DNA from: Bdellovibrionales bacterium
GTDB taxonomy: Bacteria > Bdellovibrionota > Bdellovibrionia > Bdellovibrionales > JAGQZY01
NCBI GenBank assembly: GCA_020435205.1
Contig: JAGQZY010000008.1
Coordinates: 1-53,038, forward strand
Reading direction: 5' to 3'
DNA: 53,038 bases
Shown: positions 26,681 to 33,997 of the stretch, piece after piece
Position numbering within the stretch: the stretch's first letter is position 1
How the letters are laid out: each line of letters begins with the position of its first letter
Notes under the pieces: generated by a model
What the model was told of the DNA's origin: nothing
The model's database searches: none
What the model saw: only the letters and a program-made list of their open reading frames with translations
Made by a program: the position numbers and the translations under genes

Positions 26681-28093
26681 ATGGGCGCCCTGAAAAAAGC
26701 ACCAATTCTATTTTCCGTTCTCCTTTGTGCCCAAGCTTGGGCTGGTGACATTAAGTGGTCAGGAACCTACCGATTTGAAGGAACGAAGGTTTTAAATTCA
26801 GACCTTTCCAGTAATGGGCCCAGTAAGGGTTATATGCTTCACCATCTCACTCTGCGTCCCGAAATTGTCGCTTATGATGGTTTAACCATTCGCTCTCGCT
26901 TTGATATTTTTAACAACAGCACATTTCCGAATAGCCAGTTGGGGCAAGTTTTTGGCGATGGAGTGAATAACAGCAATCCGAAAACGGCCGGGACCAACGC
27001 CAGCGACTCCGATGTCTTGAGTGGCAATGGTCGTGCACAGATGTTAGCAGTGAATGAACTCTATGCGACTTGGAGGCATGAATTTGGTGCGCTCACTGTA
27101 GGGCGTGCTCCCATGCATTTTGGTTTAGGAATGAATTTTAATGCGGGTCAGGGCGCTTTTGATCACTTTTTAGAAAATCGCGATCTTGTTGCTTATAAAA
27201 TGGTTCTCGGAAATTTTTATGTCATGCCCGTCATTGCTAAAACTTATGAAGGGGTTTTGAATCAAGAAGACGACGTGAATGACTACATTCTCGAAGCCAA
27301 TTACGAGAACCCAGAAACGGATTTGAAGCTGGGAGTCATTTACCAAGCTCGACGTTCGACCAGTGGAGCCAATAGTAACGATAGTCCGACCACTGTATTC
27401 GGAAATGGCGGGACCCAACAGTCCAACTACGAAGTGGATTTCTATAATTTTTTCGTTTCCCAATGGGTGGATTCGGTCAAGGTTGCCTTTGAAGTGGGTT
27501 TTTCTGACGGTGCCACGGGAATTTATAAAAATGGAAGCGAAGTGAATCAAAAAGGTTTTGGTGCTGCTTTAGAATTGGATTGGCTGCCAACGGCCTCTAA
27601 CTGGGAAGCCGGTCTGGACTTGGGTTACGCCAGTGGTGATGATCCTTCAACAGATAATTTTGAAGGATATATTTTCGATCAAAACTATGATGTGGCCTTT
27701 TTGTTGTTCAATCATCCCATGGGGCAAGCTGATTTTTTTCGCACATCTTATCTTCGCGATACAACAACCAATGCTTCCACTCAGTATGACACCGAAGCCA
27801 TCAGCAATGCTCTTTACGCATCTGGATCCGTGACTTATAAATGGTATCAAAAGTACGCTTTAGAATCTCGACTGACCTATGCTCAGTTGAATAAAGACCC
27901 TCTACAACTTGATGTGGACTCAGCTGTTGGTTATGAGATAGACTTGACCTTAAGGTATGAACCATTTGAAGGTTTTCAATGGATCAACCGAGCTGGAGTG
28001 TTTTTGCCTGGCGCTGCTTTTGAAGGTGGCACGAGCAACTTTTCAGCAGATACAGCAATTGGATTTGAAACCAAGGCCGCCATCAGCTTTTGA
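26681..28093 (+). CDS. Outer-membrane beta-barrel protein (porin-like)
   Basis: 470 residues. Signal peptide MGALKKAPILFSVLLCAQAWA then GDIKWSGTYRFEG. The rest is alternating hydrophobic/polar strands with many Gly, Asn and Asp loops and a C-terminal strand ending in Phe (ETKAAISF), the usual outer-membrane assembly signal. ATG 26681 is chosen because AGGAGG lies 8 bases upstream. Alginate-export/OprD-like porins look similar, but I cannot name a family with confidence. Possible channel for small solutes or part of a surface structure. Ends just before a terminator. Confidence 0.72.
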   Translation: MGALKKAPILFSVLLCAQAWAGDIKWSGTYRFEGTKVLNSDLSSNGPSKGYMLHHLTLRPEIVAYDGLTIRSRFDIFNNSTFPNSQLGQVFGDGVNNSNPKTAGTNASDSDVLSGNGRAQMLAVNELYATWRHEFGALTVGRAPMHFGLGMNFNAGQGAFDHFLENRDLVAYKMVLGNFYVMPVIAKTYEGVLNQEDDVNDYILEANYENPETDLKLGVIYQARRSTSGANSNDSPTTVFGNGGTQQSNYEVDFYNFFVSQWVDSVKVAFEVGFSDGATGIYKNGSEVNQKGFGAALELDWLPTASNWEAGLDLGYASGDDPSTDNFEGYIFDQNYDVAFLLFNHPMGQADFFRTSYLRDTTTNASTQYDTEAISNALYASGSVTYKWYQKYALESRLTYAQLNKDPLQLDVDSAVGYEIDLTLRYEPFEGFQWINRAGVFLPGAAFEGGTSNFSADTAIGFETKAAISF

Positions 28094-28161
28094 TTACAAC
28101 ATGAAATCAACTTGTACGGCATCTTGAAATCAGCAAGGACATCTTGAAGGCGGAGCAGGGG

Positions 28162-28191
28162 CCCCGGGAGTGAAAACTTCCGGGGTTTTTT
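28162..28191 (+). terminator. Rho-independent terminator after the beta-barrel gene
   Basis: Stem CCCCGGGAGT (28162-28171) with ACTTCCGGGG (28176-28185), loop GAAA and one wobble, followed by six T. It lies 69 bases after the stop codon and separates the barrel gene from the aminomutase gene. Confidence 0.9.
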
Positions 28192-28209
28192 ATATAAGTT
28201 GGGTAGTGG

Positions 28210-29421
28210 ATGAAAAATATTTTTAATTTTAAAACCATTGAGCCTTGGCCCGAGGTGAATATTCAAGAATGGCGGGACTGGCGCTGGCAATTCCGCAATT
28301 CTTTGCGCAGCCGAGTTCAATTTGCTGAACACTTTCAAATCACCCTCGAAGAAGAGAAAGGTTTTGCCGGCCTTGATAAAATTTTTCGTGTGCAATCCAC
28401 ACCCTATTACCTCTCCCTGATTGATAAAGGTGTTGCCAAGGATCCTATTCGCCAAATGGTGTTTCCCCATGGGGCCGAACTCACCGAAGGGGCGCAACAG
28501 ATGTTAGATCCTCTTGGTGAAAAGCAAAATTCTAATCGGCCTACGCACCGACTGATCCATCGCTATTCCGATCGAGCTTTGTTTTTAGTGACGGATCTGT
28601 GTAGTGTTTATTGCCGATACTGTACACGTAAACATTTTACTGGCAGTGACCAAGTGTTGGCCTCAAAAGAACAGCTCCAAGCTGCAGTGGACTATGTGGC
28701 CGCAAGGCCTGGCATCAAAGAGATTTTATTTTCTGGCGGAGATCCTTTAACTCTATCCAATGAAAAGCTAGAAGTTTTTTTAAAAGCTTTTTATGAAATA
28801 CCCCATGTGGAACTGATTCGGGTGGGCACTCGCATGCCGGTGGTTGCGCCTATGCGCATCGATCAAGATTTGGTGCATTTGTTCAAAGAGTACAAGCCTG
28901 TTTACTTGATGACCCACTTCAATCATCCCCAAGAGATCACCAAGGATGCGGCCATGGCCCTCGAAAGCTTAGTGGATAATGGTATCCCCGTTTTCAATCA
29001 AATGGTTTTGCTCAATGGAATCAACAACCATCCCGCCATTGTTTACGCTCTCTCGCGTCGACTTTTATGGTTGCGGGTCAAACCTTATTATATGTTTCAA
29101 GCCGACCCTTCGCCGGGGACGGATGCCTTGCGCACTCCCATTGAGCAGTCACTACAGATTCAAAAAGAACTATGGGGACACACCTCAGGCCTTGCCATGC
29201 CTAATTATGTTGTCGATATTCCTAAAGGTGGGGGCAAAGCGCCGTTAGTGCCTGACTTTCTCAAAGAAAGATCCAAAAACAAATGGTCTTTTGTTGGTTG
29301 GGACGGAGTCTCTGCTGATTACATTTCGCCGGCCCAAGTTGTTGAACCGAACCCAGAAACCCTAGCTCCTTATCTTGAAGAATGGCGACAAGTCCAATCC
29401 AGCCGTCACCCCAATTTATAA
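28210..29421 (+). CDS. Lysine 2,3-aminomutase-like radical SAM protein (KamA family)
   Basis: 403 residues. The radical SAM cluster motif is C131-x3-C135-x2-C138 (in TDLCSVYCRYCTRKH); SAM-binding GGDPL follows; the PLP lysine is K343 in IPKGGGKAPL. These are the hallmarks of lysine 2,3-aminomutase, which makes beta-lysine, and of its relatives. The segment corresponding to the canonical D-L-x-x-G-x-x-H-F-R-T reads ADPSPGTDALRT, so His-Phe is replaced by Ala-Leu and substrate choice could differ. The usual partner (beta-lysine acetyltransferase) is not adjacent. It sits 18 bases after a terminator; the ATG has only GGTAGTGG before it. Convergent with the next gene. Confidence 0.85.
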   Translation: MKNIFNFKTIEPWPEVNIQEWRDWRWQFRNSLRSRVQFAEHFQITLEEEKGFAGLDKIFRVQSTPYYLSLIDKGVAKDPIRQMVFPHGAELTEGAQQMLDPLGEKQNSNRPTHRLIHRYSDRALFLVTDLCSVYCRYCTRKHFTGSDQVLASKEQLQAAVDYVAARPGIKEILFSGGDPLTLSNEKLEVFLKAFYEIPHVELIRVGTRMPVVAPMRIDQDLVHLFKEYKPVYLMTHFNHPQEITKDAAMALESLVDNGIPVFNQMVLLNGINNHPAIVYALSRRLLWLRVKPYYMFQADPSPGTDALRTPIEQSLQIQKELWGHTSGLAMPNYVVDIPKGGGKAPLVPDFLKERSKNKWSFVGWDGVSADYISPAQVVEPNPETLAPYLEEWRQVQSSRHPNL

Positions 29422-29423
29422 GT

Positions 29424-30434
29424 CTAATAGATTAAATGGGCTTGGCGGTGTTTGGACTTCCAGATGAAGCCATCAAATAAGTAATGGCTATAAAGCGGAG
29501 TGAGGTAGAGTCCAACGCCTAAAGCGATAAGTAGGCGTTCAGTGAACTCCTGGCTTCCTTCCTCGATCCAGGAAAATAAAAACTCTTCACCAAACCACTC
29601 TATAGTGCCGGCAACAAGGGCAGTGATGGCAAGGATGACCATGGCGGGGACAAACTGTTTCAATCTTGGGTTTGCAAAGGTGCGATTCATGGAAAATCCC
29701 ATTAAAGCCCAATAACCTATGCCATGAGCTACAATCATCGGGCCGATAATTTGTAAATAGTTGTCACCAAAAAAAAGTCCACTCGAATAAGCTGCGGCAG
29801 GAGTCAGTACGGACAGCACTCGCCCAGGTGACCACTGTCTATTATTTTTAAAATAACAAAAGGATTCGTAAACGAGCCAAGACAGCATAGCCAACATAAA
29901 AATAGCTAAGCTTATTTTATAGTAAGTGAGATTAGGGTGATAAAAAACCTCCTGGCGATTGTAGATAGAAAGCTCACCAAGATTACGGAAATGAAAACCT
30001 ACAGCCGGGGTGATCATAAGGCTATAAAGAAAACGGGTGGGCCAGGGAGAAAAATTTCCTTCTTTTTTTTGATACCAACGAGTGATCCCGTAAAATTGGC
30101 GAAGGTTGTGGTAAAGGGTCGAGTAGGTAACAAAACTCCAAAAATAAAGACCACCGCTTAAATACCAAAGAGCACATGTTATTAAGATTAAAGGTGGTGC
30201 CCACAAATAGTAACTTTGGCTGGCTCTCTCTTGCCTATGCCCATGGGTGCGATAAAAGGTGAGGTAAACGTGACCAGAATCAATCACATGGAAAACTATG
30301 AATAAAACCACCATATCCACCCAGGACGTAGGATGGATGATCTTGGCTACGATGATGGTTATATAGGCTGGGAGAACTAGGAATAGAAAATCTTTGTAGC
30401 TTTTGTTGAAGATCCAATATGAGTCTGGGGTCAT
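29424..30434 (-). CDS. Polytopic membrane protein, unknown function
   Basis: 336 residues with about eight hydrophobic segments. Conserved-looking His clusters occur in loops: FHVIDSGHVYLTFYRTHGH (about residues 48-66), LYHNLRQFYGITRW (about 107-120) and a C-terminal SHYLFDGFIWK. Such His-rich boxes on a multi-pass protein recall membrane di-metal hydroxylases and related uncharacterised families, but this is only a resemblance. It is translationally coupled to the upstream prepilin-like gene (ATGA at 30431-30434) and is the last gene of that operon, so it may act on, or with, the pilin-like proteins. Confidence 0.75.
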   Translation of the reverse strand: MTPDSYWIFNKSYKDFLFLVLPAYITIIVAKIIHPTSWVDMVVLFIVFHVIDSGHVYLTFYRTHGHRQERASQSYYLWAPPLILITCALWYLSGGLYFWSFVTYSTLYHNLRQFYGITRWYQKKEGNFSPWPTRFLYSLMITPAVGFHFRNLGELSIYNRQEVFYHPNLTYYKISLAIFMLAMLSWLVYESFCYFKNNRQWSPGRVLSVLTPAAAYSSGLFFGDNYLQIIGPMIVAHGIGYWALMGFSMNRTFANPRLKQFVPAMVILAITALVAGTIEWFGEEFLFSWIEEGSQEFTERLLIALGVGLYLTPLYSHYLFDGFIWKSKHRQAHLIY

Positions 30435-32170
30435 TTCGTCGTGCAGGTATGAGGATCATCAAACATACATGGGCAGGAGTTATTGGATAAACACTTTTTA
30501 TCGCACTTTCCAATTTTCACACATGTTTTGGCATCAGCATCACTGAGGTCTTCTGGAACTCCGTCCCCTTGGCCAACAATTTTACGTTGGACATAATCGA
30601 TTCCGTTGTCTTTGTATTCAAAACGCAAAGTCACGGTCGCCTCAAAAAACATATTTTCATCCGGTTCAAATTTAACTGGAAGCACACACTTGCCACCAGC
30701 TGGTAAGGGTCCATTGCACTGGCCCGCAGAACCATCCAATTCGTAAGAAAATGGGGGGTCAATTTCGGTGCTCTCGTAGATCGTGGCCGTGGAGGAGCCG
30801 ACGTTAGAAACTTCAAAGTAGTGAGTTTTGCTGTCCAAAAACTGAACCGTTTCAAAATTATATTCAGGGGCATCTGAGATAACAATAGGGGGAGGTTCTG
30901 ACTGCTCACCTTCGCGCACACCGATGCCCTTGACTTTTCTGTAGGCCGCCATGTCGACACCCACCATTCTGTAATTCAACTGAATTTCAGACTCGTACTT
31001 TTTGCGATCCGTCGGGATGAATTGAACTTCGATCTTACAACTTTCCCCTCTAGGCAGGATCTCGTCGCAGTTTCCTTTCTCTCCCGGAGGACTGCCGCCG
31101 GTAAAGTCAAAGGGGGCATCCATCCCACTGCCTCCAATAAATTCAGCATCATAATCATCGGACATATTTGTCACTTGAAAAACATGTTTGGCCACATTGT
31201 TTAAAACAACGTCACCGTAATCGTAAAGAGGGCTTTCGGAAATGACCAAGTAGGCATCAAAGCCAGCCTTAAAGCTGCTGAGATCCCGATCGGGATTGCA
31301 CCAAGAGCAGATGTAGTTATTTTGGCCGTTAAACACTCCAAGCTGCTGAACAAAATTGTAAGGAGGTTTGCACAGATTGGAGTTTTTTACCATCCCCTGT
31401 TCGTCGTTAAAGCAAAGGCGATCAGGTTTACATTTCCTAGCGGGGTCCGTTTCCCACACGTCGTAAAAACCACCATAGGACTCACAGGTGGCAGCGACGG
31501 TGTTAGCACCATAACAAGTAGCAATGGTGGGGGTTGCTGTTGTGGTATTAACATTGGCGTATAAAAGAATCTGTAGGTTCGGATTCAACATAGGCAGAAT
31601 GCGTTCGGGTTCTACTGGGTTCACGCCAGAGGTCGGATCATAGTCAGAAAGGTTTATATAAAAGTTTTTTGGCTGCAAATAAACTCTGAACATGTGAGTG
31701 TTGAGCAAAACAGGTTTTCCAGCGACAACGAGATCTGGTGGTAGGTTGGGACCGGTGGGTTGCACCGTTTTAAAGTTTTCGCCGGTCCAAGTCTCAACCC
31801 ACCCAGAAGTGTTGCGCAGATAAACCCGTTCCAATTGAATGGATTTATTCATTGACTCCCAGCCAGATTGAATGGGCTTAGGAGTGCTGCTGGATTTGTC
31901 TTCGCCGTATGTCGTGTTAATAGTGACGTCAGCCTCTTGATCAGCAATGAGAGGAACGGGAACTCCTTTAAAGAGGGAGGTGCAAATTTCTGGATCTTCC
32001 AGCTTTTCGCGGAGAGAAGCCACCATGAGTTCATATTCTTTTCTTTGGCTATTGGAAGCCGATCTCTTCGAGGAATTAGCTAGGTATCCGAACACAGTGG
32101 CAATCACTGCGCTGAGAACTCCAACTGAAACGAGCACTGTCACCAGTGCAGAACCTCTTTGATTCATCAT
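30431..32170 (-). CDS. PilX-like prepilin with C-terminal choice-of-anchor (Hydin/ASPM-like) domains
   Basis: 579 residues. The N-terminus MMNQRG|SALVTVLVSVGVLSAVIATVFGYL has the Gly and hydrophobic helix of a type IV prepilin, but residue 5 after the cut is Thr, not Glu, as in some minor pilins of the PilX/GspK kind. Two repeats of about 110 residues follow (about 320-420 and 440-540), each with F-x-V-x-N and C-x-x-x-L-P-x-G-x-x-C-x-x-x-V-x-F-x-P, the pattern of ASPM/SPD-2/Hydin (choice-of-anchor D) domains. The last 30 residues hold six Cys. ATG 32170 overlaps the upstream gene stop and has GAGGTG before it. Probable minor pilin or pseudopilin carrying a large exported head. Confidence 0.78.
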   Translation of the reverse strand: MMNQRGSALVTVLVSVGVLSAVIATVFGYLANSSKRSASNSQRKEYELMVASLREKLEDPEICTSLFKGVPVPLIADQEADVTINTTYGEDKSSSTPKPIQSGWESMNKSIQLERVYLRNTSGWVETWTGENFKTVQPTGPNLPPDLVVAGKPVLLNTHMFRVYLQPKNFYINLSDYDPTSGVNPVEPERILPMLNPNLQILLYANVNTTTATPTIATCYGANTVAATCESYGGFYDVWETDPARKCKPDRLCFNDEQGMVKNSNLCKPPYNFVQQLGVFNGQNNYICSWCNPDRDLSSFKAGFDAYLVISESPLYDYGDVVLNNVAKHVFQVTNMSDDYDAEFIGGSGMDAPFDFTGGSPPGEKGNCDEILPRGESCKIEVQFIPTDRKKYESEIQLNYRMVGVDMAAYRKVKGIGVREGEQSEPPPIVISDAPEYNFETVQFLDSKTHYFEVSNVGSSTATIYESTEIDPPFSYELDGSAGQCNGPLPAGGKCVLPVKFEPDENMFFEATVTLRFEYKDNGIDYVQRKIVGQGDGVPEDLSDADAKTCVKIGKCDKKCLSNNSCPCMFDDPHTCTTK

Positions 32171-33081
32171 TGAGTACACCTCAAACAAATAAAATATTCT
32201 TGTGTGTTAGTTACGCGGAAAGAGCATTTCTTCCCGCAACTTTCCGTCCAAGAGTTTACAAATTTTCCAGTTTGTGAGGCAATGGAACCCACCGGGCAGG
32301 CTAATTTTCTAGAAATGGCATTGGGGACTGGCGGAGGGCAGGATGTCGTTCTGGGGGTATCACAAACAGAAGTGATGTAATGCCCAAACATCATGCACTG
32401 CTGTTGGGGTTTGCAAAGTCCAGTGACTGGGTCCACTTCCGCTCCAAGAAGCGCGCAGGAGTCCTGAGTGGTCATTTCCACCTTACAGCCAATGATCTGT
32501 CGAGTCCCTGGATCAATATACATAGGGAGGTCGTAAAATCGGGGAGCGACAGTCCCAACCACCCCATCATTAGGGGCACCCGCCTGGGTGCCAGCTCCAG
32601 CACCATTTTGCATATTGAGTAAATCAAGAACCAGAGTGACGCGCACATTAACCTTGTTGTAGGTCGCTGTACCTACGAGAACCGGTTGTGGAGCCATGCC
32701 CGAGTCCTCAATAGTTAAGGAGCGAATAGCAATTCCACGATCCACTTCGACCCCGGCTTTAAGCTCGGGAGCATTAATCCCAGGCATATTGGTTTTGAGT
32801 TCAAGTTCTTCGGGCGATCCCTTTGCTGGAAGAATGAACGTATTCTGGCAAGCACCGGCGCCATTGGGATTACAAAATAGGGAGCTACAGGTTCCATCGT
32901 TGTAGAGCATTCGACCAAAACTGGTGGCAAAGTCATTGGCACGATCTCGATTCTCCACATTTTTTTGAGATTTCATCATTTCGACAAAGGCGGTGGATAA
33001 AACAACACTGACGATACCAAAAATACCGACGGCGACGATGATTTCAACTAAGCTCATTCCTCGGGTTGATTTTACGTTCAT
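32167..33081 (-). CDS. Type IV prepilin-like protein (PilW/pseudopilin type)
   Basis: 304 residues. Class III signal: short leader MNVKSTRG, then MSLVEIIVAVGIFGIVSVVLSTAF with the key Glu at position 5 of the mature protein, so a prepilin peptidase could cut after Gly8 and N-methylate. The head has many Cys (about 14), suggesting several disulfides in the periplasm. First gene of a three-gene operon with the PilX-like protein and the membrane protein; the genes overlap by four bases. It has a visible promoter at 33124-33152 and GGGG before the ATG. Likely a minor pilin or pseudopilin; the assembly system is elsewhere. Confidence 0.85.
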   Translation of the reverse strand: MNVKSTRGMSLVEIIVAVGIFGIVSVVLSTAFVEMMKSQKNVENRDRANDFATSFGRMLYNDGTCSSLFCNPNGAGACQNTFILPAKGSPEELELKTNMPGINAPELKAGVEVDRGIAIRSLTIEDSGMAPQPVLVGTATYNKVNVRVTLVLDLLNMQNGAGAGTQAGAPNDGVVGTVAPRFYDLPMYIDPGTRQIIGCKVEMTTQDSCALLGAEVDPVTGLCKPQQQCMMFGHYITSVCDTPRTTSCPPPVPNAISRKLACPVGSIASQTGKFVNSWTESCGKKCSFRVTNTQEYFICLRCTQ

Positions 33082-33123
33082 GAATTCCCCAAAACTTAAA
33101 AAATTAAAGACCTTACGTCCCCT

Positions 33124-33152
33124 ATTATTTTACCATGGAAGCTAAGGTTCAA
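33124..33152 (-). promoter_or_regulatory. Sigma-70-type promoter of the pilin-like operon
   Basis: On the minus strand TTGAAC (33152-33147), 17-base spacer, AATAAT (33129-33124). The start site would fall about 35 bases before ATG 33081. Good spacing and a strong -35 support it. Confidence 0.55.
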
Positions 33153-33233
33153 AGCCTGCTTTTTGGGGTCCTGTGCCATTGACTCGATCTTGCATAACTG
33201 GGGAGAAACGCTAACCTCTAATAAAGGTTCGAA

Positions 33234-33989
33234 ATGAATGATAAAAATCTATATATAGCAGCAATAACCTGTCTTCTTGTTGGCCTTGCCTTGATTATTT
33301 TCGCCAATAGAAAAAGGTTTATGTCCCAGCCTGAATCAACTGTGATGACTCAAACAGGGACAAAAGCAGCATCGAGATCAAAAAATCATCCCGAACAAAC
33401 TCAGCGAGTGATTCCTGAACACCCCTCCATGCCATCGACCATCAAAGACACTCACGGCGACAGTAAAAGTTTTGATGTGGTCCGAAAAGAAAAGTCAGAA
33501 GCGGCTAAAAAAACGTTCCAACAAATGGGATATTTTGAGGGTAAGTTTCCAACTAATTTGCAGTTTATTCCAAGTGAGTTTGATGATGAAGTGGCTGCTG
33601 TGTACGGCTACGATGACAAGTCGGGATTAGGCCTTACTGCGGTGGCTGCGCCGGGACAGATATCGAAGGAGCAAGTCGTACCCTATATTAAACAGAATAT
33701 GCAGTGGATTGAAAACACTAAAGAAAATCCCATCAAACAAATTGGTCAGCCCCAGACATTACCTCCTCCGCCTGAGGGTTCTGGAATTACTGCTGGTACC
33801 ATGTGGTCAGGAACTTTAGCAAATGGTGATGATGTTCACGTCGTCATGCTCGATCGCGCTGATAAAAAAGGGTCTTACTTTTTTATGTATTCAGGTCCTA
33901 AAGAAAATTTTTACGATAACGAAGGTTACTTCGACGAACTTTATCAAAATTTTAAAGCTCTTCCAGCCCCTCAAGACAAGTCAAAATGA
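33234..33989 (+). CDS. Membrane-anchored hypothetical protein, first gene of four-gene operon
   Basis: 251 residues. One N-terminal membrane helix (about 6-25, YIAAITCLLVGLALIIFA) with little before it, then a polar linker to about residue 85 and a folded region (about 95-245) with E/D-rich helices, VYGYDDKSGLGLT and YFFMYSGPKENFYD. The body is probably on the outer side of the inner membrane. No family recognised. It is 8 bases upstream of the aminopropyltransferase-like gene, so the two are likely co-transcribed. The ribosome site is AAAGG. Confidence 0.7.
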   Translation: MNDKNLYIAAITCLLVGLALIIFANRKRFMSQPESTVMTQTGTKAASRSKNHPEQTQRVIPEHPSMPSTIKDTHGDSKSFDVVRKEKSEAAKKTFQQMGYFEGKFPTNLQFIPSEFDDEVAAVYGYDDKSGLGLTAVAAPGQISKEQVVPYIKQNMQWIENTKENPIKQIGQPQTLPPPPEGSGITAGTMWSGTLANGDDVHVVMLDRADKKGSYFFMYSGPKENFYDNEGYFDELYQNFKALPAPQDKSK

Positions 33990-33997
33990 GGTGAGGC

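Noticed and set aside
33160-33190. Sigma-54-like TGGCAC before the pilin-like operon
   Set aside because: No GC at the required distance; the sigma-70-type pair at 33124-33152 fits better.
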